Below are positions 26,035 to 33,706 of a DNA stretch of 64,000 nucleotides, piece after piece (positions within the stretch are counted from its first letter, which is position 1; each line of letters begins with the position of its first letter). The translations under genes were made by a program, and so were the position numbers. The stretch lies in NCBI RefSeq assembly GCF_000719265.1, contig NZ_JOFL01000006.1:310001-374000 (forward strand). Reading direction: 5' to 3'. The notes beneath the pieces were generated by a model, which made no database searches, had not been told where the DNA came from, and saw only the letters and a list, made by a program, of their open reading frames with translations. This DNA is from Streptomyces roseoverticillatus (GTDB taxonomy: Bacteria > Actinomycetota > Actinomycetes > Streptomycetales > Streptomycetaceae).

Positions 26035-27111
26035 ATGTCACGAAGAGTCGCGCAGCGGCGGTCGCCGGCGGTGCGGGGCGTCATGGGACCGGTGGCCGCC
26101 CTCGCGGCCGGCCTGGTCCTCGTCGCGGGGACGGCCGGGACGGCCACCGCCATACCGGCCGACGGCGGCGCGCGAGCCGCCGCCGTGGGCTGCGGCGGTG
26201 TCCAGGATGCGAAACAGCCGTCCGCCGCCGCGGCCGCCGCGGCCCGCGGTGCCACGGCCGAGCCGCCGGCCGCCGCGACCGGCACCGCCGCGGAGAAGAT
26301 CTCCTACAGCCTGCCGTCCCAGCTGCCCATCGGCATGTGGTCGCGCTCCGGCGTCACGCTCCGCACGCCCGTCACCAAGGGCACCGTCCGGCTCGACGTC
26401 CGCAGCCGCGGCTTCGGCACCGACTCCCTCACCGTCCAGCGCTACGTGCCCAAGACGCACAAGTGGACGGACCTCAAGAGCCGCTCCACCGGCTCGGACA
26501 CCCACGGCGTCTTCACCTTCCCGGTCACGGGCGACGCGAGCGCGGCCCACCCGCACAGCGTGGCGCTGCGCATCCAGGACCTCGACCGGCCGGGCACCCT
26601 CACCGTCACCGCCTCCGTCGACGACGGCAAGGGCCGCACCTACCGCGCCCCCGCCCGCACCGCCACCACCACCCGGCCCGACGTCTCGGTCACCGGCTGG
26701 CGCAGCGGGGAACGGCTGGGCCGCGGCGGCGCGCCCAGCGCACCCTTCACGGTCACGGTCAAGAACACCACCGACCGGCCCTACCCCGCCCTGTACGCCT
26801 CCTACTTCGCCTACGGCGCCGGCAAGAGCCACGCCCTGGCCCCCAAGGACCTCGTCCTGCAGCAGTACCGGCCCGGCCACGGCTGGGAGCGCGTCCCGCT
26901 CGTCGCCGGCGGCTGCGACCCCGGCATGAGCGCGGCGCTCCTGCCGGTCATCAAGGGGCCGCTCGCGCCCGGCGCCACCGCCTCCTACCGGCTGCGGATC
27001 GCCGTCGCCGGATCAGCCCCCCGCGACGTGTCGCGGGCGGACGCCGGGGTGACGGTCGGCAACGGCGACCTGTCCTTCCACCACCAGGAACTGCCCTTCG
27101 CGATCCGCTAG
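26035..27111 (+). CDS. Secreted protein of unknown function with Ig-like beta domains
   Basis: 358-residue exported protein. The signal peptide is basic (MSRRVAQRR), then GPVAALAAGLVLVAGTAGTATA with likely cleavage after it, followed by an Ala-rich linker (to about residue 80). The rest is beta-rich with two probable Ig-like modules (TVRLDVRSRGFGTDSLTVQR and FTVTVKNTTDRPYPALYAS), reminiscent of cell-surface or DUF-type domains, with no catalytic motif seen. ATG 26035 has AGGGGG upstream; the frame is open far upstream but there it is a shadow of the desulfurase gene. It ends at a strong bidirectional hairpin. I do not recognise a specific family. Confidence 0.75.
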   Translation: MSRRVAQRRSPAVRGVMGPVAALAAGLVLVAGTAGTATAIPADGGARAAAVGCGGVQDAKQPSAAAAAAARGATAEPPAAATGTAAEKISYSLPSQLPIGMWSRSGVTLRTPVTKGTVRLDVRSRGFGTDSLTVQRYVPKTHKWTDLKSRSTGSDTHGVFTFPVTGDASAAHPHSVALRIQDLDRPGTLTVTASVDDGKGRTYRAPARTATTTRPDVSVTGWRSGERLGRGGAPSAPFTVTVKNTTDRPYPALYASYFAYGAGKSHALAPKDLVLQQYRPGHGWERVPLVAGGCDPGMSAALLPVIKGPLAPGATASYRLRIAVAGSAPRDVSRADAGVTVGNGDLSFHHQELPFAIR

Positions 27112-27131
27112 CGCGCGCAGTCCCGAAACCG

Positions 27132-27158
27132 CGGGCCGGCCCCTTCCGGGCCGGCCCG
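27132..27158. terminator. Bidirectional terminator hairpin
   Basis: CGGGCCGGCCC and GGGCCGGCCCG form a perfect 11-bp stem with loop CTTCC between the convergent genes ending at 27111 and 27179. Confidence 0.75.
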
Positions 27159-27178
27159 TCGGCGTACCGGGACACGGA

Positions 27179-28126
27179 TCAGGCCGGGCCCGGGTCCCCG
27201 TCCTTCGTACGGTCGAACGCCGCCCAGCGCGACAGGGCGAACTTGGAGCCCTCCCGGCGCACTTCGGCGGCCCCGTGACCCGGGAAGTGCGCCGGGAACA
27301 CCAGGGCGCGGGTGTCGGCGGCCTCCTCCAGGATCCGCCGCCGCGAGCGGGTCGCCTGCGCCTGGTCCTCGCTCAGGCACGTGTCGCAGTCCGGCTCGGC
27401 TATCTGCAGCGGGCTGTGCACCAGGTCACCGATGAACAGGGCGCGGTCCGCGCCCGACTCCAGCCGCACGACGGCCGAGCCCGGCGTGTGCCCGGGAGCG
27501 GCCTCCAGCGTCAGGCCCGCGTCGATGCGGTACGTGTCCCCCTCCCACAGCACCATCTGCCCCGCCCGGTGCACCGGGCGGACGCTGTCCTCGAACACCG
27601 TGCCGATGCCCTCGGCCAGGCTCAGGTCCCCGAGGACCCCGCGCGGCGTGTGCGGCCCGTCCGGATCCCAGTACGCGAAGTCGGCTCTCGCGACGAAGTA
27701 CGTCGCGTTCGGGAACGTCGGCACCCACGCACCGTCCTGCAGCCGGGTGTTCCAGCCGATGTGGTCCGAGTGCAGGTGGGTGTTGACGACGACGTCCACG
27801 TCCTCCGGGCGGACCCCGGCCGCGGCGAGCCGCTCCAGGTAGCCGGTCCTCAAATGCGACCAGTCCGGCATGTGCGGCCGGTCCTTGTCGTTGCCCAGCC
27901 CCGTGTCCACGAGCACGGTGCGGCCCTCGCTGCGCAGCACCCACGTCTGCACGTTGCACACCAGCTGGTCGGTCGCCGGCCGCCAGAAGTCCGGCGCCAG
28001 CCACGACTCGTTCTCCTTCCACATCCGCGGGGTGCTGGAGGGAAAGATCGCGGAGGTGGGGGCGACCGGGGAGTGCCATTCCACGACGCGGGTGACGTCC
28101 ACGCCACCTAAGGTGATCGTCTGCAT
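27179..28126 (-). CDS. MBL-fold metallo-hydrolase
   Basis: Zinc hydrolase of the metallo-beta-lactamase superfamily, 315 residues from ATG 28126 (MQTITLGGVDVTRVVEW). The signature HLHSDHIGW is present, with DTGLGNDK before it, the later metal ligands in APGHTPGSAVV and FIGDLVHSP, and the final His in VFPAHFPGHGA. This is the lactonase/quorum-quenching-like general group, but the substrate cannot be told. In-frame starts at 28144 (ATG) and 28162 (TTG) exist; none has a strong ribosome site. Its upstream region (28127-28493) carries the second repeat cluster. Confidence 0.87.
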   Translation of the reverse strand: MQTITLGGVDVTRVVEWHSPVAPTSAIFPSSTPRMWKENESWLAPDFWRPATDQLVCNVQTWVLRSEGRTVLVDTGLGNDKDRPHMPDWSHLRTGYLERLAAAGVRPEDVDVVVNTHLHSDHIGWNTRLQDGAWVPTFPNATYFVARADFAYWDPDGPHTPRGVLGDLSLAEGIGTVFEDSVRPVHRAGQMVLWEGDTYRIDAGLTLEAAPGHTPGSAVVRLESGADRALFIGDLVHSPLQIAEPDCDTCLSEDQAQATRSRRRILEEAADTRALVFPAHFPGHGAAEVRREGSKFALSRWAAFDRTKDGDPGPA

Positions 28127-28245
28127 GCCATTGACGCTATGCATCCCAGGCGGAACCGCCAAGAGGCAGATGGCACCGTTGCGTTGATACGGCGCCGCTG
28201 CCCCGACGTGCCTGCGCCGCTAGGACCGGGCCCACCCGTCTTCTT

Positions 28246-28474
28246 CCGCCGCGACGGCGATCAGTCACCGGCGAGGTGTCCGGCGGTGCCGTTCCGGCGC
28301 GCGGTGGGATCGGCACCGCCGGATTCCGCTGTGGTGGCTGATCGCCGCTGCGGCGGTCTCAAGGATGCGAGGCATCCTTGACCTGGGCGAACCGGGCCCG
28401 CGTTCCGGCGGCGGCCGGCATGCTTCCCCCGCCGCGGCGGCGATCAGCCACGGACGGCCTGTCCGGCGGTGCCG
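28246..28474. repeat. Intergenic repeat cluster B: three 46-bp elements
   Basis: Three more copies of the element described at 18.8-19.2 kb: 28246-28291 (plus), 28311-28356 (minus) and 28429-28474 (plus). All are exactly 46 nt and match CCGCCGCnnCGGCGA, TCAGYCAC, a variable 10-nt spacer and TCCGGCGGTGCCG. The 367-nt interval 28127-28493 has no convincing gene. It is the 3' end of the phosphatase gene and the upstream region of the MBL gene. Confidence 0.8.
28359..28381 (-). terminator. Perfect 10-bp hairpin downstream of phosphatase gene
   Basis: TCAAGGATGC and GCATCCTTGA form a perfect stem with a 3-nt loop (GAG), lying between repeat copies at 28311-28356 and 28429-28474, 113 nt past the phosphatase stop. 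Likely terminator on the minus strand. Confidence 0.55.
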
Positions 28475-28493
28475 GACCACCTCACCCCGTACG

Positions 28494-29597
28494 TCAATGT
28501 TCCCGCCGGACCGCGAGCAGCGCCGCGTCGTCCGAGAGCTCGCCCCCCGCGTACGCGAGGAGGTCGGCGACGACGCGGTCCAGGAGCGCGGCCGGGGACG
28601 CCTCCGGCATGGCGGCGAGCCGCTCCGCCAGAGGGTAGAAGCGGCCCGCCGCGTCCCGCGCCTCCGTCACCCCGTCGGTGTACAGCAGCAGGAGGTCGCC
28701 CCGCTCGAAGGCGAAGGGCCGCCCCCGGTACGCGCCGCCCGCCATGCCGAGGAGCGCCAGCGGCGGCTGGGGGTCGGGGGTGGGCACCTCGTCCACGTCC
28801 ATGCCTCCCGCCCGCCCCGGCCGGCACCGCAGGGGCGGCAGGTGGCCGCAGTTCACCAGTTCGGCCCGGCCCGGCCCGGTCACCTGCACGAGGGCCGCGG
28901 TCACGAACTCCTCGCCCGGCCGCCGCCGCCCCATCGCCGCGTCGAGGCGCCCCGCGACCGCCGCGAGCGAGGGCTCGACCTGCGCGGCCTCCCGGAACGT
29001 GCCCAGCACGGCCGCCGCCGTGTCGATCGCGGCGAGCCCCTTGCCCCGCACGTCGCCCATCAGCAGCCGCGTCCCGAAGGGCGTGACCAGCGTTTCGTAC
29101 AGGTCGCCGCCGACCCGCGCCTCGGCCGCTGCGGCCAGATAGCGCACCGCGACCCGCAGCCCGTCGAGCCGTTCGGGCGGCGGCCGCAGCAGCGTGTGCT
29201 GGGCGGCCTCGGCCACGGACCGCGACTCCAGCAGCTCCCGTTCGCGCGTGGCGACGAGCACCACGTTCGCGGTGCTGACGGACGTGATCGCCAGTACGGT
29301 GAACGCGGACGTCAGGTGGACGAGCAGGGGCACCTGGTCGTCGGCGAGCGCCAGCGGGGCGACGAGGACGAGCGCGCCCAGGCCGACGAGCAGCGGGACC
29401 CGGGGCCGCCGCGTGCCGATGCTGGCGAGCACCGGCGCGGTGGCCAGGACGGGGGACACCGTCCATTCCGGGCTCTGCGCCAGGTCCATCGCGACGGCGG
29501 CGGACAGCAGGACGTACGCCGCCACGACGAGGAGCCGCGCGCGGTGCGGCAGGCGCGGCGCCTGGGGCTGACCGTCCGGGCCGGTGGCGTGCGTCAT
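28494..29597 (-). CDS. Membrane-anchored RsbU/SpoIIE-type PP2C phosphatase
   Basis: 367-residue serine phosphatase. The N-terminal third holds four to five membrane helices (LLVVAAYVLLSAAVAMDLA, VPLLVGLGALVLVAPLALA, AFTVLAITSVSTANVVLVA). The SpoIIE domain begins near residue 130 with LRPPPERLDGLRVAVRYLAA, then VGGDLYETL, GDVRGKG, CGHLPPLR, LLLYTDGVTEARD and the final SDDAALLAV motif. The family relieves anti-sigma inhibition by dephosphorylating an antagonist. ATG 29597 is the start. No partner anti-sigma gene is adjacent; it lies just downstream of the carbamoyltransferase cluster on the same strand. Confidence 0.9.
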   Translation of the reverse strand: MTHATGPDGQPQAPRLPHRARLLVVAAYVLLSAAVAMDLAQSPEWTVSPVLATAPVLASIGTRRPRVPLLVGLGALVLVAPLALADDQVPLLVHLTSAFTVLAITSVSTANVVLVATRERELLESRSVAEAAQHTLLRPPPERLDGLRVAVRYLAAAAEARVGGDLYETLVTPFGTRLLMGDVRGKGLAAIDTAAAVLGTFREAAQVEPSLAAVAGRLDAAMGRRRPGEEFVTAALVQVTGPGRAELVNCGHLPPLRCRPGRAGGMDVDEVPTPDPQPPLALLGMAGGAYRGRPFAFERGDLLLLYTDGVTEARDAAGRFYPLAERLAAMPEASPAALLDRVVADLLAYAGGELSDDAALLAVRREH

Positions 29598-29645
29598 GAT
29601 TGATGTCCACCATCAGCCACACCCGCCCCGCCCGCAACCGCGGGC

Positions 29646-29801
29646 TCAGCGCTCCCCGGCCCCGCCGCCGGGCACGAAGTGCCAGTACGTCTCCGCCCGC
29701 GGCTGCCAGCGCCGCGCCAGCGGGTCGCGCACCCTGCGCCGGCACCACCCCCACGGGGTGACGGCCAGGTAGTACACCGCCGTCAGCAGGAACGTCCGCA
29801 C
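29646..29801 (-). CDS. Small protein (51 aa) at end of the carbamoyltransferase cluster
   Basis: The frame begins at GTG 29801 with a perfect AGGAGGT ribosome site 8 nt upstream and ends at 29646. The product starts VRTFLLTAVYYLAVTPWGWC, one likely membrane helix or amphipathic segment, and continues with RDPLARRWQPRAETYW. It lies 25 nt past the carbamoyltransferase stop. Similar very short proteins accompany NodU-type carbamoyltransferase and SGNH genes in other bacteria as I recall them, near SxtJ-type proteins; I cannot verify the match. Probable membrane-associated accessory peptide. Confidence 0.7.
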   Translation of the reverse strand: MRTFLLTAVYYLAVTPWGWCRRRVRDPLARRWQPRAETYWHFVPGGGAGER

Positions 29802-29826
29802 GGCGTCACACCTCCTTCCACGGCAG

Positions 29827-31662
29827 TCAGTCCATCGGGATCCCGGCACGCCAGTCCCGCTCCTCCTGCCACGGCGGCTGCTCCTGCTTGCGCAGCAGGA
29901 AGCCGCCCAGCGCCAGCAGATCGATGTTGGTCCGCATGAAGCAGGCGTACGCCTCGCCCGGCGTGTTCACGATCGGCTCGCCGCGGACGTTGAACGACGT
30001 GTTCACCAGCACCGGGCACCCGGTGCGCTCCTTGAAAGCGAGCAGCAGCCGCCGCAGCCGCGGATGCCGCCCGTCGACGGTCTGCACCCGCGCCGAGCCG
30101 TCGACGTGGGTGACGGCCGGGACCGTCGAGCGGGGCACGTGCAGCAGATCGAGCCCGCTCACCCCGCCGGGGACGTCGGCGGCGAGCCGCTGCGCTTCCG
30201 CGACCTTGCCGACGATCAGCATGTACGGGCTCTCCTGGCGCAAGGCGAACCAGTCCTTCGCGTCCTCGGCGAGCACCGCGGGCGCGAACGGCCGGAACGA
30301 CTCGCGGAACTTCGTCCGCAGGTTGAGCGCCGACTGCATGCCCGGGTCGCGCGGGTCGGCGAGGATGGACCGCGCCCCGAGCGCCCGCGGCCCGAACTCC
30401 ATCCGGCCCTGGAACCAGCCCACGATCGCCCCGTCCGCCAGCGCGCCCGCCACCCGCCGCGCCACGCCCTCGAACCCCGGGCGCTCGTACGGGATGCCGC
30501 GCGCGTCGAGATACGCGCCGATCTCGTCGTCCGAGTACTCCGGGCCCAGCAGCGCGCCCGCCATCGCGTCGTGCCCGGCGGCGGGGTGCGCCCGCGGGGC
30601 GCCCCGCTCGTACGCCTCGGCGAGCGCCGCTCCGAGGGCGCCCCCGGCGTCCCCGGCCGCGGGCTGCACCCACAGCTCCGTCAGGCCCGCGTCCTCCAGG
30701 AGCCTGCCGTTCGCGACGCAGTTGAGGGCGACGCCGCCGGCGAGGCACAGCCGCGGCTCCCCGGTCAGCCGCCGCGCGGTGCGCGCCAGCTTGACCATCA
30801 CCTCCTCGGTCACCTGCTGCACCGACGCCGCGAGGTCGAACTCCCGCTCGGTCAGGGGCCCTTCCGGCTGCCGCCGCGGACCGCCGAAGAGCTGCTCGAA
30901 GCCCGCGCCGGTCATCACCCGGCCCCGCAGGAACTCGAACCTGCGCAGGTCGAGCCGGAAGGAGCCGTCAGGCTTGACGTCGATCAGCCGCTCCTTGATC
31001 AGCGGAGCGAAGCGGGGAGTCCCGTACGGGGCGAGGCCCATCAGCTTGTACTCGCCCGAGTCGACCTTGAAGCCGCAGAAGTACGTGAACGCCGAGTACA
31101 GCAGCCCCAGCGAGTGCGGGAACCGCAGCTCGGCCAGGTAGCGCAGCCGGGTCCCCACGCCCTGCCACAGCGTGGTCGTCGCCCACTCGCCGACGCCGTC
31201 GACGCACAGCACGGCGGCCGACGGGTAGGGGCTCGCGAAGAACGCCGACGCCGCGTGGGACTCGTGGTGGCGCCGCGCCACCACCTCCGGCACCACCGCC
31301 CGCCCCCCGGGCCCGGCCAGGTGCTCGCGCACGGCCCGCGTGGCGGACCGCTTCCAGCCGAGCCAGGCCGGAAGCCCCTCGACGAAGGACGTGAGGCCGT
31401 GCGGCGCGGCCCCCGCGTACGTCGCGATCACCCGCCGGAACTTCAGCGCGGGATCCTCGTAGTACGCGATCGCGGACACGTCACCGAGCTCCGCGCCCGC
31501 CTCCCGCAGGCAGTAGCCGACCGCCCCGCGCGGGAACGACGGGTCGTGCCGTCTCCGGCTGAACCGCTCCTCCTGGGCGGCCGCGACCGGGACGCCGTCG
31601 GCGACCAGCGCGGCCGCACTGTCGTGGTAGAAGGCCGACAAACCCAGAACCAGCTGCGTCAC
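29827..31662 (-). CDS. NodU/CmcH-family O-carbamoyltransferase (first copy)
   Basis: Transfers a carbamoyl group from carbamoyl phosphate, via carbamoyl-adenylate, to a hydroxyl. 611 residues, full length. The N-terminal Kae1-like ATPase domain shows LGLSAFYHDSAAALVADG, EERFSRRRHD, RRHHESHAASAFFASP (metal histidines) and LCVDGVGEW. The C-terminal domain has LAGGVALNCVANG, GPRALGARSILADPRDP and VNTSFNVRGEPIVNTPGEA. GTG 31662 is the start. Its sequence is clearly different from the second carbamoyltransferase at 35966, so this is not a recent duplication. It sits in a tight minus-strand operon (15 nt after a 36-aa gene), within the proposed peptide cluster. Confidence 0.95.
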   Translation of the reverse strand: MTQLVLGLSAFYHDSAAALVADGVPVAAAQEERFSRRRHDPSFPRGAVGYCLREAGAELGDVSAIAYYEDPALKFRRVIATYAGAAPHGLTSFVEGLPAWLGWKRSATRAVREHLAGPGGRAVVPEVVARRHHESHAASAFFASPYPSAAVLCVDGVGEWATTTLWQGVGTRLRYLAELRFPHSLGLLYSAFTYFCGFKVDSGEYKLMGLAPYGTPRFAPLIKERLIDVKPDGSFRLDLRRFEFLRGRVMTGAGFEQLFGGPRRQPEGPLTEREFDLAASVQQVTEEVMVKLARTARRLTGEPRLCLAGGVALNCVANGRLLEDAGLTELWVQPAAGDAGGALGAALAEAYERGAPRAHPAAGHDAMAGALLGPEYSDDEIGAYLDARGIPYERPGFEGVARRVAGALADGAIVGWFQGRMEFGPRALGARSILADPRDPGMQSALNLRTKFRESFRPFAPAVLAEDAKDWFALRQESPYMLIVGKVAEAQRLAADVPGGVSGLDLLHVPRSTVPAVTHVDGSARVQTVDGRHPRLRRLLLAFKERTGCPVLVNTSFNVRGEPIVNTPGEAYACFMRTNIDLLALGGFLLRKQEQPPWQEERDWRAGIPMD

Positions 31663-31676
31663 GCGGCGCCCCCGGA

Positions 31677-31787
31677 TCAGAACATGGGATAGATGGACGC
31701 GTCGTCCGCCGGCTGCGGCTTCAGCGCCCGCTTGCGGCGCAGGCGCAGGCGCAGCAGCCGTGCCAGGACTCTGCGGAGCAGTGCCAT
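31677..31787 (-). CDS. Tiny basic protein (36 aa) preceding the carbamoyltransferase
   Basis: ATG 31787 follows GGGGAGGGG and the frame ends at 31677, 15 nt before the carbamoyltransferase start. The product is an arginine/leucine-rich helix (MALLRRVLARLLRLRLRRKR) followed by ALKPQPADDASIYPMF. The closing xIYPMF resembles the C-terminal PFIYTLF-type end of the small DUF5989/SxtK-like proteins seen with NodU carbamoyltransferases, as I recall them. Tight spacing on both sides supports a real gene. Function unknown; possibly a membrane-surface adaptor for the transferase. Confidence 0.65.
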   Translation of the reverse strand: MALLRRVLARLLRLRLRRKRALKPQPADDASIYPMF

Positions 31788-31809
31788 GCGACCCCTCCCC
31801 CCTCCGGTC

Positions 31810-32730
31810 TCAGGCGGTGCCGAGGCGGTCGGCGAGGACCCGGGCGACGGCGTCGTACCCGGCGTCGACGCAGTGCACCCGGTCCACGAACAGCCAGTCC
31901 CCGGGCCCGGTCGCCGCGCCGAGCTCCGCGTTCATGTCGACGAAGGGCACGCCCAGCGCCGCACAGCCCTCGCGCAGGGCGGCCGCGTAGGCGCGCCCGA
32001 CCTCCATCGAGGCGATGTCGTTGTGCAGCCGGCGCCAGTTGGAGACGTCGTCCAGCTCGTCGAACAGCGCCTTCTCCTGGGGCGCGGGCTGCTCCCGCAC
32101 CCAGGGCGCGAGCGGCTGCAGGACGAACGTCAGCCGCGCCCCGAGCGCCCGGGCCAGCAGCTGCCACCCGCCGAGGTGCCGCACCGTCAGCGCCGTGGCG
32201 TGCGCGATGCGCTCGGCCGGGGCCGGCACCGCGGACGGGTCCGGCGCGGGTCCGCACTCGAAGAAGGCGCCGTGCCGGCCGTGCTGCGCCGCCGGCAGCC
32301 GGCTGAGCACGAGGTTGTTGACGCCGGAGTACAGGACGATCTCCGCGACCTCGGGCAGCAGGTGCTGGAAGAGCGTCAGCAGCATCAGCTCCTGCGCCGA
32401 GTTCAGGCTCTGCCCCGAGAAGTTGAGCCAGGGCCGCCCGGGCGCGTGCCGGCTGCCCAGGCGCGAGGAGATCGTGGCGTGGTCCCCGCTCGCCCCCACG
32501 CCGAACACGGCGGAGCTGCCGGCCAGCAGCCGGACGGGCCCCGGCGGGCGCCCGTCGGCGACCGTCGCCGTGCCGTCCGTCGTGCGGGTGACCCGGAATC
32601 CGCACGAGTCGGTGGAGTACACCGGGGTGCGCTCGTTGCCGTACTGGAAGAAGCCGATGTACGGCTGGTCCTCCAGGACGAAGGTGTAGTGCTCCATGTG
32701 GGGGACGAGTTCGGCGCGCGGGGACTTCAT
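31810..32730 (-). CDS. SGNH/GDSL-type hydrolase family protein
   Basis: 306-residue protein with the four SGNH blocks in order: RLLAGSSAVFGVGAS (nucleophile serine), LNFSGQSLNSAQELM (glycine block), IVLYSGVNNLVLS (Asn block), and DRVHCVDAGYDAVARVLADRL (DxxH with the catalytic Asp and His). No signal peptide, so cytoplasmic or acting on an activated intermediate; such proteins can act as esterases or acyltransferases. ATG 32730 has GAGGAGAG about 9 nt upstream. Neighbours are the FAD oxidoreductase upstream and the 36-aa gene downstream. In this cluster it may remove or transfer an ester or carbamate; that is inference. Confidence 0.8.
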   Translation of the reverse strand: MKSPRAELVPHMEHYTFVLEDQPYIGFFQYGNERTPVYSTDSCGFRVTRTTDGTATVADGRPPGPVRLLAGSSAVFGVGASGDHATISSRLGSRHAPGRPWLNFSGQSLNSAQELMLLTLFQHLLPEVAEIVLYSGVNNLVLSRLPAAQHGRHGAFFECGPAPDPSAVPAPAERIAHATALTVRHLGGWQLLARALGARLTFVLQPLAPWVREQPAPQEKALFDELDDVSNWRRLHNDIASMEVGRAYAAALREGCAALGVPFVDMNAELGAATGPGDWLFVDRVHCVDAGYDAVARVLADRLGTA

Positions 32731-32776
32731 GGGGCAGGGCTCTCCTCGGGGATCCGGGCCGGCCGGTGGTGGCGGG

Positions 32777-33706
32777 TCAGTGGGCGGCGGGCGGCAGGTC
32801 GTAGAGCGCGCCGGGCCGGTCCTCGCGGATCAGGTCGGCGTTGACGGCCATGGCGGCGAGCCCGCCGCTGGCCGCGGCCATGGCCGCCTGCTGCATGTTC
32901 TTGCCCAGGTCACCGGCCACGTACAGGCGGGGGAGCGAGGTGCGGCCGCGCTCGTCGGTCTGGGCCTCCGTGAGGTCGGCGGCCTGGAGCCAGGGTCGCA
33001 GCGGCTCCACGCGCGGCTCGGTGTCCATGTGCAGGAACAGCGCCGTGAAGGTGAGCGAGCGACCGTCCGCCAGGTCGACGGCGACCCCGTCGGGGTGCGC
33101 CGACACGCTGGTGATCTTGTCGGGGACGGTGGCGACCCCGGAGGCGGCCAGGAAGCCCCGCTCCTCCTCGGGCAGCTCCCGCCGGTCCGACAGATAGGTG
33201 AGCGAGGACGTCCACGCGGTCAGGGTCGCGGCGAGGCACTCGCCGGGCACCGCACCGCCGTACACGCCGAAGTGCCCGTCCCGCACCTCGTAGGCGTGGC
33301 AGTACGGGCACTCGAACACGCCCTTGCCCCACAGCGCGGCGAGCCCCGGCACGTCCGGCACCTTCGAGCGCACGCCCGCCGCGTACACCACCGTCCGGCT
33401 CGTGTACGCCCCGGACTCCTTGGCCACGGTCACCAGGCAGTCGCCCTCGGGGGCCACGGAGATCACCTCGTCGTCCACGAACTCCACGCCGTAGCGGGCG
33501 ATCTCGGCGCGGGCGCGGGCGCGGAAGTCCGCGATGGTCACCCCGTCGTTGGTCAGCATGTTGTGCATGACGCCCGCCGCCATGTTCCGGGCGTCGCCCG
33601 AGTCGACGAGCGCGACGCGCCGGCGCGAACGACCCAGGTACAGCGCCGCGCCCAGGCCCGCCGGGCCGCCGCCGACGATCACGGTGTCATACAGTTCCGC
33701 GGTCAT
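32777..33706 (-). CDS. Thioredoxin-reductase-like FAD dithiol oxidoreductase
   Basis: 309-residue two-domain flavoprotein with GGGPAGLGAALYLGR (FAD) at the N-terminus, the redox pair CPYC at residues 133 and 136 (ECPYCHAYE), and the closing FAD motif LYVAGDLGKNMQQAAMAAASGG. The NADPH-binding part is degenerate (FGVYGGAVPGE), as in HlmI/GliT-type enzymes that use oxygen to close disulfides of natural products instead of reducing thioredoxin. ATG 33706 overlaps the transporter gene by 20 nt with GAGGAGAG inside it. The candidate precursor peptide has exactly two cysteines, so disulfide formation is an attractive but untested role. Confidence 0.85.
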   Translation of the reverse strand: MTAELYDTVIVGGGPAGLGAALYLGRSRRRVALVDSGDARNMAAGVMHNMLTNDGVTIADFRARARAEIARYGVEFVDDEVISVAPEGDCLVTVAKESGAYTSRTVVYAAGVRSKVPDVPGLAALWGKGVFECPYCHAYEVRDGHFGVYGGAVPGECLAATLTAWTSSLTYLSDRRELPEEERGFLAASGVATVPDKITSVSAHPDGVAVDLADGRSLTFTALFLHMDTEPRVEPLRPWLQAADLTEAQTDERGRTSLPRLYVAGDLGKNMQQAAMAAASGGLAAMAVNADLIREDRPGALYDLPPAAH

